Below, one piece after another: positions 39,551 to 51,200 of a DNA stretch of 64,000 bases; position 1 is the first letter of the stretch, and each line of letters opens with the position of its first letter. Origin of the DNA: Hymenolepis diminuta (taxonomy: Eukaryota > Platyhelminthes > Cestoda > Cyclophyllidea > Hymenolepididae). The stretch covers positions 124,001 through 188,000 of the forward strand of contig CAADRB010000099.1 in NCBI GenBank assembly GCA_900708905.1. The letters run 5' to 3'. The position numbers and the translations under genes are program-made. Under the pieces are notes generated by a model. It made no database searches. It was given only the letters and a program-made list of their open reading frames with translations, and was not told where the DNA came from.

Positions 39551-42500
39551 TCAAGGCGGAGTTGGATCGCGTTTTCCTTTGAGACCATTCAATTCAGCAA
39601 GGATTTCGTTTTCAAGTTCTTCGTCAATTACGATCGTGTTTTCGAGATCACTTTCTTCTAGCATTAGCTCGGCTTCGATTTCATCGACGCTATCTGCAAA
39701 GGAAGGCAGTTTTTTAGATCAAAGCTCTTTAAGGAAATTCTTTGTCGAATTCGTGATATACCTGAGGAGAGACTTAGGGCAGCGGGAGAAGACATTGTAG
39801 AAGACTGCTTCTTTTGAGAGTTGCCATCTTTGGGCATATCTACTTTAGTATTATCACTCGACAGAGTTGATTTCGTATTTGATTCGCACTCTGTAATTTA
39901 AGAGGACACGTGTCGGTAAGAGGAAAATTTTTTATAAAAAATTTGATGATGCGAGGAGACCGTGCAGTCCGAGTGGTGATATCAACCAATTTAGCAAGGA
40001 CTGGTCCTGAGTGCTGTATAGATGAGTTGACTGAAGATTAACTAAGTCATGTCTTATTATCTTCCATTAGAATAATTCCGGATGGGTATAATGCAATTTG
40101 TGAGCTCTAATGCTATCAGTAAGGGGATACTAGCAATGAAACCGCTCGTAGTTACTAAAGCTGAAAAATTGGAAACGAATATTACATCCTTCTTTAAACC
40201 TGCTCAAAATTAAGGATATCAACTGGAATAGATTGACGTGTATGACAAGAAACCCTGTCATACTGTCTCCTTTTTTATTAGTAGAGCTCTGTTAAACAGC
40301 CCTAATTTTTACTTAATTCGAGTAAGTTATCCGGTTACTCTTGTCTTCTAACTTCGGGTACAATGAGACTGATACTTTAGCAACATGGAATGGTTGAGTG
40401 TTTAATCATTCTAGGCCTAACACTGAAATATAATCATGAAATATCACAATAAATAGTAGTTTATCTATAATATCTAGTTGGCAGAAGGCTCTAACCACGA
40501 ACTCATCAAGCTAGGATGGGAAAAGCTTGTTAAGCTGTTTTAACTCAAGACAGAAAGTACAGAGACTGTATAAAGAACAGGAAGACTGTTGAGAAAGAAA
40601 GTATCAGTCCCCCTATTAGTAATCTAAGTGTCGCCAGGTGAATTAAAGTAAATTGATAAGCACTTTGAGAGAAGTGAAATAATCAATAGGTAGGACAGAG
40701 TAAAGTTTAATATTTAGAAGCTAGAAAGGCAATAAGTAAATTAAAATAAAAGTTAATCGTCGTAAAGGGATAAGATCACTGCGTGGCTCTCCCTAATCAC
40801 ACCGTCCTAAATTTTTAATATGTGATGCATAGAGAAATTTATAAAAGGAAAACTAGATTTTACGGGAAAATACTTCATTAGAGATTTTATTTAAATAGGA
40901 ATAGATAACAAGAAGCTAATTAAAAGAGCAATATTCTAAAAACCCTAATCGTGATTAACAATGATTACGGAAGGCAAATAATAGGTTTCGACTAGCAAAA
41001 TAAAAAGGAGCCTAAGAATACAGATGTAGGATTTTCGTGTCAAATAGTTGTTGTCAAATGACAACTGCAATTTTATTTGTACTGACCGCAAATGGAGAAA
41101 ATAAGGAGACTGCGAATAAACACAGGACAATGATAATCTCCTTTGAATAATTGCAAATGAATCCATATCCACTGACACATGGTGAACTAAAATCTAGTAA
41201 ATTCAGAAAAATAAAACGAAAATATTTAACCGCTGAAGTAATAAAAGTAGAATATAAATCGTACAAAAAAAATCACATTATTACTTGCAATTAAGTGAGT
41301 CATTTGGTTAATACCACAATATCACTAAATAAACTGAATGTCTATTAAGAGGAATTACGAGGTATGGATTGAAAGAAATTTTTAACACTGCAAATTTGGG
41401 GACGGTCTTATTAGAAAATTTAAAAATTCGAATAAGCAAACATCCAAGGGCGTAGCAATTGACATAAAAATCAAATTATTATCGCATAAACCAAGCCTGT
41501 AAAGAAATTGATAATACAACCATATGTCTTAAGAGAATAATAGGTCACAAATTTTTATATGAAAATGCACTTCAAAATAAAATCAAACTGGTAGGTTAGG
41601 ATATCAAAGTGCAAGAAAGGTATTCATTAAATTTGGCTGATGTCTCCTTTTGTTTCTTTCGCATTCTTGATATGATCTATTAATAAATGGACTTCTATAT
41701 TAATAATCAATGAGCCTTATTAAAAACAGTCTAGGTTACGAGAAATCAATGACCCTATTTTAGATCCCAAATGGAAATCTTGGAAACAGTAACCTGCAGG
41801 AACCAATCGGAGTGCAAAAACTATCAATAATGTGTGGGAATAAGCGGAAACATCACCTATAAACCATTTATGTTATATTATGTAATGGTAGAAAACAATC
41901 GGATAAATAAAAACATTACCTTCAGTTGTTTCATTAGAAAAGTGTATTTCACCGGGTAAATTTTCACTTTGTCGAATAAGGGAGACACGATAGAAGTAAT
42001 TCCGCCAAAAATCATCCTCCTTCATTCTAAAATTGAGAGGTGGGGGAAAAATCAACTGCCGCAGCATTGAAAAACAATTGCATACATTGCGAGAGAGCTA
42101 AGCACATGGTGCATAATAAAAAGAGCGACATCAACTACTTACAAAACAAAATTTGAGAACAGAAAAGTTGGTAAGTGGAAGAATAAATAAGAAAATATAA
42201 CTAAACCATGCGCTTTTATATTCGCTAAAAATAAGAAAATGTCACTAAATAGAAGAGATGAACTGATTAAGAATGCTGCAAACTTTGAAGATGTTAAAGT
42301 ATTACTTGACTGAGATATTTCTACCCAAACAGTAATCAAAATAAAAACATAATGTGCTTTTTAGTGATTTAACAAGATAATACACTTAAATCGGCGTTAA
42401 AACGATCTTAATGGCAGGACTCTCGAAGATTTGACTAAAATACGAAGAAAAGGAATATAGAATTCCGAAAAATCAAATAAAGTTTGGTGAAACTTTAATG

Positions 42501-43244
42501 GTGTGAAATAATGAAGGCATGATTTCTAAGCATTTAATCCACTGCCACCCATTTAGTTATGACAAGAGATATTATTTAAAAACGAACCTTCTTGGAACCA
42601 GCTTAAACCTCATAGAAGCGAGATTTCCGTCTTCATTTAGCAGACCCATTGCTAAGGGCATATGAAGGGCGGCAAGTTGAGGAGACCACCGAAAGCAGGA
42701 ACCGTGGGGAGGTGGACGCAGGAAATTTTGTTCATCTATGGAGAGTCTAAATACCTCCTCCCTAATACGCTGTTGACGTTTATGAGATTCTTCATCTAAT
42801 TCGCCCCCATTCTTGCAAGCAGAATAAAGAATATTGGTTGAAAGGACATTTTCTCCAGACGAAACCTTCTTTCTTTCAGCCACAAAGTCAGCATGAGCTC
42901 GATCAAATTCAACAAATGGTTTAGATGCAGCGATCTAAAAATGAGTAACGTGATCACGCAAATATACCCTCTCCGATACTTGTCTAACCGTGCTTTTTAA
43001 TTCAGCAGCTATTTTTGCCGATGATTCACTAGCAAATGATATGATTTCTAACGAAGTAATGCTTTTGTCAAGTAATTTTACCTTTAAAACCACTCACGAA
43101 ACTGTCATTGTTATCATCAACAGAACGCTCAGATGACTCTCGAGATGGATCCTCAATTGACTGTTTATCTATCTGTGATGGTTTCGACTCTTCCTCTTCT
43201 TTAAAGAGCTCCGAAATTATATAGGATTTTAAAGAGGACAGCAT
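39551..43244 (-). CDS. SYAP1: SYAP1-like BSD-domain protein (synapse-associated protein 1)
   Basis: Six exons on the minus strand: 43244-43082, 43047-42968, 42934-42588, 42026-41920, 39890-39762, 39693-39551. They total 969 nt (322 residues plus stop) and all phases agree. The BSD domain is clear from 'FRLSIDEQNFLRPPP', 'NLASMRFKLVPRR' and 'KEDDFWRNYFYRVSLIRQSE', matching SYAP1 'FWRNYFYRVSLIKQS'. Upstream, exons 2-3 give an amphipathic helix 'FASESSAKIAAELKSTVRQV' like the SYAP1 '[20 protein letters not shown]' segment. The C-terminus is acidic ('EIEAELMLEESDLENTIVID'), also as in SYAP1. The family is linked to Akt/mTORC2 signalling and membrane association; this is family knowledge only. Introns are 34, 33, 561, 2029 and 68 nt. 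The start Met directly follows TTTCCAG. Confidence 0.9.
39891..41919 (-). other. SYAP1-like gene intron 4 (2.0 kb)
   Basis: Flanking exons join in phase (G+AG = Glu), so no extra exon is required. The intron contains a copy of a dispersed repeat at about 40296-40420. The rest is AT-rich with no supported feature. Confidence 0.6.
40296..40420 (+). repeat. Dispersed repeat, partial third copy
   Basis: The stretch around AGTTATCCGGTTACTCTTGT and AACTTCGGGTACAATGAGAC, then CATGGAATGG, aligns with 57941-58060 and 58830-58950. The order and spacing of shared words are the same (GTTACTCTT, CTAACTT-GGGTA-A, GGAATGG). Confidence 0.55.
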
Positions 43245-45608
43245 CTGGAAATTGACTGTGTTATATTGTGCGCTAGTATCTACACTGATCTTAACAATTT
43301 TAGGATAAGTCTTATATTTTAACATTACCTAACTTTGAAAAAATTAACGAATTTCAAAGTTTCCTGCAATTCATACTGGCATTTCCTTTTGAATCGCTAT
43401 TTCTTGAGAACGTTCATACACAATTTTTATAAATTAGCTCTTTTCAAATGATCAATACTTGAATCAAACGATAAAACCCATTCATTAACATCTCTTTAAT
43501 ATAGATTAAATAGCTTACTCTTAATTGCCTATAAATTTATCCTTTCGGATATATTATTATCTCGATTTTATATAATATGGAATTCTAACTAGAATACTGA
43601 CATTTTCCATTTTCAACTTACCGTGTTAAATATGCCATAGAAATGCTCTCTTCAATCGAATCAGAAATAAATTCAAATTGCATATTCATTACGTATTTAT
43701 TTATTTATCCCTTTGTGAATACAGTGACTGACAAGCGCTTATTTTTTGTACTAACTGCTCCTTTGATTAAAAATATCATTCACAATCATTTCATTTACTG
43801 GACTCTCGATTTTTCAGACATAGAGTATTTATTGCACATAAGTACAGACATCCATCAATCTTTATTGATATCAACAAATTTCCATTTTTCATACAGACGA
43901 CGTTGACGGAACAGAGAAAGTAATAAATATCAACCAATAAAAATGAGGTATATTCGTAAGAGGCCAATGGGACCAAAGTGATGTAATTTTTGTTCATAAA
44001 TTCTTTTTTTAAGTAGTTGTTTTACATGTCTGCATGCCAGCCGCCCTCAGCCATTAATATTTTGGCAGGCTATTCATCGAAAATAGAAAATGATAAATGG
44101 GGAAGTGAAGGAAAATGGACCTGTAGTTAAGTTAAATAGTTAACGTTTAGTTAATTTAAATTAAAATGAAAATTTTGCTATTCTCACTTATTCATTGCCG
44201 CTGCGGATCTGTAATGAAATCCGCATTTCAAAACACATTTGTGTCCCTACAATGTGCGCAATTAAATTGTGGATTTCTCTTTTTGTGCGTGTGACTATTG
44301 TTCTAGTCACAACTGGACATCTACCTTAATTGCTAAGCTGCATGACGTCAATGCGTACTATGTAGACTGGAAAGGGCACTTGAGTTCGTTATCGCAAAGC
44401 ATCTCAAATCAGGACATTGTGATTTCTCAAATTCTTTTAATAGTCTTTTAATTCCTTGTGTTTTATAAACTCAGATTCAGACAACTCCCTCAGACCCAAA
44501 CGGTTTGTGGTCCTCGGATGAAGTACAAAGTTGGGAAATAAGCGATCATCCCAGATACTGCATGACTTCGATGATATTCCTCTCGCTACACGATAAATCT
44601 CGCGACTAAGATGGGAGAGTATTCAACCCCACGAACCATGGTATTATATAGAAGAAAATAATTATTCCATTTATGGTTATTTTCTTTACGGAATCATGAT
44701 AAGGAGGTTATAAACTGCAAAGTTGCGATTAAACCACCCACTACGTCTATAGCCAATCTTATTATTGTATTACAATTTAAATATTTATATTTTTACACGA
44801 AAAAATTGCTAAAAGAATTAATTAAGCTGTGACTCTGCGATGCGCTTATGTTAATTAATCGACAGACTAAGCGGTATTTCTAATTTTTATGGTTAAAAAT
44901 AACTTGATATAATGAAAAATACAATATGAGTTCTAAAATAACTGGTTTTAAAATTTGGGATGATTGATTCCAGCTTAATCGTGAAATTAACTGTATTGCT
45001 CATTTTCACCTTTGAAAAATGAGCACCAATTTTTTGCAATATGAATAATCACTGCGGACTCAAAATACATAGGAAATTTCGTATGTTAAAATGATTAAAT
45101 ACTCAATACGCTCAGTTCAAAAAATGAATAGCTGTTTCGCGTATTTCACTCTTAGTTCTTAATTAGATTTACATAGGCCTTAAGATGACAAGAAGTGAGA
45201 GGAAGGATGATTCGCGTTCAGTAAAATATATTTATTTGCTGGCAAGATTGGCGCTTCTGAACGAGTATCAACATCTAATTAAAATGCTATTGTTATTTAG
45301 TTTAACTTAACGTGCATTATGATCTTTCAATTTTGCCTATGAAATCATAATTACTTCAGTAAATTTAGTATTATCTTACTTATATATTGTCTAATATTTT
45401 TAAAAGAGAATAATTCATAAAATTTTTACAATGGTGTTTAATTTAAATGCGTTAAACACTAATGCATTGATGTATAAAAATATACATAATTGCAAACTGC
45501 CTAGGATTCCATCATAAAAACTCTGATTCCATAAACCTATGAGCTTCATTATATATGATGCGGACTATTTAATTAAGATAATTTTTTGGAAAAAACATAA
45601 GGGGATTT
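43245..45608. other. Intergenic, 5' side of the SYAP1-like gene
   Basis: AT-rich and without any supported coding exon; the short open frames here carry no family signal. It presumably contains the SYAP1-like promoter and any outron. Confidence 0.5.
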
Positions 45609-45946
45609 TGTAATAAACTTTATCTCTCTCGGTCGATTGATGGAAAAAGTCAAGTCACTCATGTCGCCAGATCAGTTCGGAGGTGGCAGACAAGCCACCC
45701 CCAGTTTATTAATTAGTAAATTAGGTTTATATACAAAGCATTTCTTCGTTAGACGACAGTTATGTCTCGTTGTCGGTGTCTCGGCGTAATAATTGGCGTC
45801 TGTTTAGGTATCTGTGTACAAACACGCAAACACTCATCGGGACCACCTGTGGACACTATAGTGAAGATCTTATCGTCAGTCAATCATTTTTAATCGCCAT
45901 GTGTTGATGGATATCTACCCGCAATAGCAGATTTCCATTGCGTTGC
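45609..45946 (+). mobile_element. LTR-like element, left copy (plus orientation)
   Basis: Begins TGTAATAAACTTTATC, preceded by a purine-rich ATAAGGGGATTT. About 340 bp align with the reverse complement of 46845-47196 at clearly recognisable but diverged identity. Shared words are AATTGATGG/GATTGATGG, CAGTTCGG-GGTGG, CAAGCCACC, TAAATTAGGTTTA, TTTAGGTATCT, ACAAACACGCA, CACCTGT-GACACTATAG, CATGTGTTGAT-GATATCT and ATGCGTTG. TG start, adjacent purine tract and length suggest a long terminal repeat. The homology may extend further right. No integrase or reverse transcriptase was seen. Confidence 0.55.
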
Positions 45947-46844
45947 TTTTTTAAATATCCACTAAATCTTTTCACGAGACGCTGACTATGTGTTAGATTG
46001 CAACTAATTGTTGTTTTCTGATTAACGGAAATTGTGTCGGTCGCAAATTCGTACAGTATCTCTCGTTACCGGATGTTTGGTACACCTTCAAAAATTAGTA
46101 ACTTATCAGCCCCTGAACTGGTTTATCGAACCAAAAATTCGAACATTTAAGTGTCCTGGCACTTACCGTGTCACTCATGGACAAGCTCTAGTACTGAATG
46201 GTATCACTATGGAGCATGTCCTAATTTGCACCTCTCTCATAATTCTCTTACCTCAAGGGAGAGCAACTGTTCCGTTAATAAGTTCTTGTTACTCATTAAG
46301 CTTGTTTCAAACTGAGCATATGATCGGTAAAAGTCATTTCAACTGCAAATACCGAGCAAATTTCATTGATTCTTATAATCTGATCCAAAATACAAGACGA
46401 TACTGTAATTGATATTAAAATCAGTTGTTATTCCAAACAGGATACGAACGCAAAATACATTTTGGTCGGGAGATGCTCGGCATAACAGATGTCAATAAAC
46501 ATCTGGCAAGCCAAAATGATAAGAGTACAGCATCCTATTAATATGGCTCAGTTATGAGCTTAGCAATTTTCATAGCCGACAATTGCAACGCGGAGACATT
46601 GAGAATCCGACATGATTGATATTGCGCGAATAAAAGAATGCCTGGAAAGCTAAGGTTTTTCATAAAATTCAGTTTATATAAATAGTCTGGGGTGACACGA
46701 TCAATCAAACTTATTAATTCAGCAAAGGTTATAAATGAATAAAAATCGTACACTCTGCGTGCAGGCAATTGCATATTGGCCGATATGATCGTTTGCTTAG
46801 CGTCGTGCTCGATTGCTTATGCCATTAGCTTCCTGATATTGAAG
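45947..46844. other. Sequence between the inverted LTR-like copies
   Basis: About 0.9 kb. It has one 126-codon open frame at 46032-46412 (+) and one 78-codon frame at 46774-46538 (-), neither with recognisable motifs. Weak similarity between the two sides may continue inward (GAGACGCTGAC versus CACGACGCTAAG). Confidence 0.4.
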
Positions 46845-47196
46845 GTCAACGCATGAAATCTGAATATTGTTTCTGCTATGGCCAGCAGATATCTATCAAC
46901 ACATGACGATTTGAAATTATTGACTGGTGATTAGATCTCTGCTATAGTGTCAACAGGTGGATCCACTGCGTGTTTGTCCATAGATACCTAAAGAGGTATT
47001 TAACATTACGTTGAGACTTTGACGATGAGATATGACTGACTTCTAACGATGGAATGTTTTATATGTAAACCTAATTTATTAACCAATAAATTGAGGTGGC
47101 TTGCCTATCACCACCGAACTGATGTGGAAACATGAATGGCTTGATTTATTCCATCAATTCGATCGATGTGGTTCCGATAGACTTAACATTATAACA
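46845..47196 (-). mobile_element. LTR-like element, right copy (minus orientation)
   Basis: Read on the minus strand it starts TGTTATAATGTTAAGTC at 47196, immediately preceded by the purine-rich ATGAGGCGGGGAAAC (47211-47197), which resembles a polypurine tract before a 3' LTR. It is the inverted partner of 45609-45946. Both tracts lie outside the pair, so these look like two solo or 3' LTR remnants inserted head-on, rather than one element with terminal inverted repeats. Confidence 0.55.
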
Positions 47197-47211
47197 GTTT
47201 CCCCGCCTCAT

Positions 47212-48260
47212 AAAGAAAAAATATTTAGTGTTATAATCTGCCCTTCTCTATAGATGTTAGAAGAAATGATAACTATTTTCCCCCATTCCTAACATTTCTT
47301 CTATGAAAAAAAATGTAATTTCTTTATTTTCCCACTGATAAAAGACACTTGATAATCAAACTTATTTGTTTAAGTCCATACTGATTGAGATGGAGTTTCG
47401 TTAATATACCCGTGTTGACTATAACGTGCCTTGTGATCTGCCGTGGGTTATTAGGTTCTGTGTTAAGTTGCTATATTACCGAGTTTTTTAGATTGTTTGC
47501 TCTGCCAGATTACTACCAGAACTCCTAGTTAGTTACGTTATAGCAATAGGATACCGCAACCGACTCTTAGATTCCCTAAGACATTGCACTAGTTACAAAC
47601 ACGACCCTACAACACCACAATACAGTACGATCCAAACCACGATGTCAACACAAGACGCACGCTTTCGTATCGATAGGTCGGTTTGTATTATGCACCATTT
47701 ACAACAATCATGTAAATAAACTCATTAGAATTAGAGGGAATTAGGAGAATCAAGAATTAAAGGGCTGAAAATAAAGAATCTTACATGGAAATTATTTTGG
47801 GGAAAAATATCATGGGATGACGGAATCGGAATCGATTTTATTCCTTTATCTCAATGACTATTCTGCGAGTGGAATTTAAATATTAAAAAATTGCGCAAAC
47901 AACGTAATAGTTGAGCGGCTTTTTCTTTAAATTTAACCAGTAAAATTAAATATAATTAATAAAGTAGCAGATTAATGAATACAATTTTCAGACTGTAAAA
48001 ACATTTGTGCACAGTTTAAAATTTATCAAATATCTATTAGAGCCATAACAATTGCCACTGTAGCACTTTAAATAATTTTATATTTTAATTTTTAAAAATT
48101 TTTCTCGAGAATATGTTTATACTAGGTATTAGTAGATTTAATTCAAGCTGTGTGGTTTTAAACTGTGTTTCAAAAGGCGACTTAGTTAAATTTTTGGGAG
48201 TTCTGTCGGAGCTCTTTCATTCGACTTTCTGTTTTTTTTCATATCATTTACGCATGACAA
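47212..48260. other. Intergenic upstream of the MYPT-like gene
   Basis: About 1 kb, AT-rich apart from 47380-47680. It presumably holds the promoter and 5' UTR of the MYPT-like gene. If the right LTR-like copy is a 3' LTR, any internal element sequence should lie here, but I recognise no coding remnant. Confidence 0.4.
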
Positions 48261-51200
48261 ATGCTCGCATGCAGCAGTCTAAATACTGCAAATCGTAGAC
48301 AACAAATTGAATCCTGGGAAGCTTCTGAAATGAATAAAGAAATTGTTACCCCTCGACCACCGGAACGTGTTAATTTTCCCATTGATGTTCAATTTCATGC
48401 CGCTTGTAAAAATGCAGATTTGGATGAAGTTAAAGCACTTCTAGCCAATGGTGTGGATATTAATGTCACAAACGTTGATGGATTAACTGTCCTCCATCAG
48501 GTTTTGCGCATATTGGATTTTAATTATTTCTTCATTAGGCATGCATCGATGAAAATTATGATGTTGTACAGTTCCTTTTATCAAATAATGCGGATGTTAA
48601 TGCACAAGATAATGAAGGATGGACGCCTCTTCATGCTTGCGCTTCCTGTGCCTATCCTGAATTGGCTAAGTGCGAATTTTACTTACACTTTTATACTGCA
48701 TTCTTAATCTTTAAATTATTTCTTAGGCCTTTATATTTTTACTTCTTTTGTAAGCACTGGTTCACGCATTATTTGTGCATGTTTTCGATAATATTTATCC
48801 AATATTTTCTATTTGTGTAGTTTATAAACTTTTAGCGCCTTTTAAAATGTATTCTGCTTATAATTCAATTTGTATTCTCCCATATTCTTGTACTGTTTTT
48901 ATATGCCTTTTTGTGTGAGAATTTCTTCCATTTCTTCGTGGTTTCCAGAGGTATTTTTTAATTTTATGTTTAAATAACTCTGCGTTTAAATGGATTAGTC
49001 ATTCCTGACTAGTTTGCTGTTTCGCTGTGTCATTATTTGTGCGATTCACGTTTTTTCTTATCTGTCTGATCGTGTTTAGATGTTAAATCCGCCTACTCAA
49101 TGGTATTAAGTTTGAATTTATTTTTGTGTTTTGTGTAAATTTTGAATATTTTTTGTGAACTTTTTTTGGGAGTATAAAATGTATCCTTTGATTGCCTTTG
49201 ACAAATCCATGATCAATACCGTTAAAATATAGTAGTTGTATTAACCATAGAACGTTTATTAGTGAATTTCCAACCCGCGTCATTTAGAAAATTTACCGCT
49301 AATGCGATCGGTGTAAATTTAATAATTTATTAGAGATTCAGAGCCATAAATTATTGCTGATTAAATTTTCCTTCATGCTATTCCCCATTTTATGTCGATT
49401 TAATTCTGTAGAATATTAACGCTGAAATTTTACTTCTAAAAAAAATGTTAACATATTTTGCTAAATTAAGTTTGTTTTTTTTTAAAGCATCAAAGTTTCG
49501 TTCATGTGTTTCCCAATTTTATCCGAGAATCGTTGAAGCAAAGAATCACTATGAGTAAGTTTTTGGTCCACATAGAGTCGGGATGGAATTCTCAAAGTGA
49601 AGAAAGAGGGATGCATCAATGTCGCAGTTTTTACATATTAAGTACTTAGTAGACTATATAATCAGTGAGATTTACTATTCTTCATTCGGCTTCGGTCAGA
49701 TGCATGTTAATAATATGGGGAAAATATTAAAAACGGAGGAAAGAAGGATGTATAATTAAGAATACACCATTTTAAACTCTTGACTCAATGAAATTTATTC
49801 TTATTGCTTACAAGTCTTCTTCCAGATGGGGCTAAAAGTGAAGAGAAAAAATTCAATGCCGAAGCGAGAAAAGAAGCCTGCTTCAATTATTTTTCGTTTT
49901 TCAAATTACTTTTTATAGCTCACTATTGATTCAACTCGATCCACCCATTGAGTTCCTCAGACCTTTCAATTTTGGTTAAACAGATGTTGGTAACGAAGTG
50001 AAACAGGTTTTCATGGTGAAAGAAGTGGAGTGCTTTATCAAGTAGGACTACGCAGCTGATTATTGGTCCATTAAAGTCTACTCAATATGGCTGCAAGTCT
50101 TCTTTCCATTTTGGTTATGTGGATAGCAATAAATGAAGGTGTTGAGAAAGTCAATGTCAAAATGATGTATCACCTAGGGTTCCTTTCATGCTCAAACCGT
50201 ATGACTGACTATCAATTTAATGAAATCCCATTGTGCTTACAAATCTTCATTCAGTTTGTTTTAGACTGGGGTTAAAATGAAAGGAAGAAGAGATTCAAAG
50301 CAGAAGAAGAAGAATGTTGAATTGCTTAATTTCTGCATATAGCCATGTCTCGCGCGTTCATCTATCGATTCTAGTACACCCCCCGCACGGCAACACACGG
50401 CACAGCACACGATTTCCTACGCGATTGTGCGCGTAGGTATTTCTCCCACCTAGAGTTAACCAATCACGTCTCCTACTGTTAAGTGTGCTGTGCCTCTATG
50501 TGCGCGCATCGATTCCACGCATACATGCAAGGGGGGAAGGGGTTGGGAAGATGAATAGAAGGTAGGAAGTAGGGCATATTGGCAACTTCGCAAATAATAC
50601 CCAGAACATCTTTTCACAATATTTATTAACTTGCCAAGGAGAACTCACTCTCTAAGCTTACGGCCCTCTCCCCACTTTTTAGCACTCACAAACATTCATT
50701 CAGTTAAAAAAGCGGATAGACAAAGAGAGAGTTTTGCTCATATAGTTGTTTTTATGTGATTTTACTGGGCTTCTGATTTAGTGTGGGGCATTTTGTTACA
50801 GCGAAACTGTCGTCGAAATTGGACTCTGATAATACAAATTCAGCTGAATGGTAGCAATAGTTGTCCGTTTGGAAAAAAGTTACGGTTTTATTGTGTGGTC
50901 ATGGGATTGTAGATGCATAGTGCTGAGGTTCAACTCTCTAGTCGTCAACACAGATTGTACCTTTTTGAGTTCCAAATTCCACTATCACTGTCCTGTTATT
51001 TCTTTTTTGTATTTGACCGAATCAGTTTTAGGCACGTAACTGTGTGTAAATAACTTCAGGCGCTCTATTAAAAATGTCGTTGAACTCTTATGGGAAGGGG
51101 CTATTTTTAGGCTTATTAATTAAGCTAGAGTATTAAGCTAGTTTATCCTTTATCATTATAATAAAGAAGTACAGTGAAATATTGGAAAATAGCTCTGTTT

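Noticed and set aside
46032..46412. 126-codon open frame between the LTR-like copies
   Set aside because: No reverse transcriptase, integrase, gag or transposase motif could be recognised; kept only as a note on the interval.
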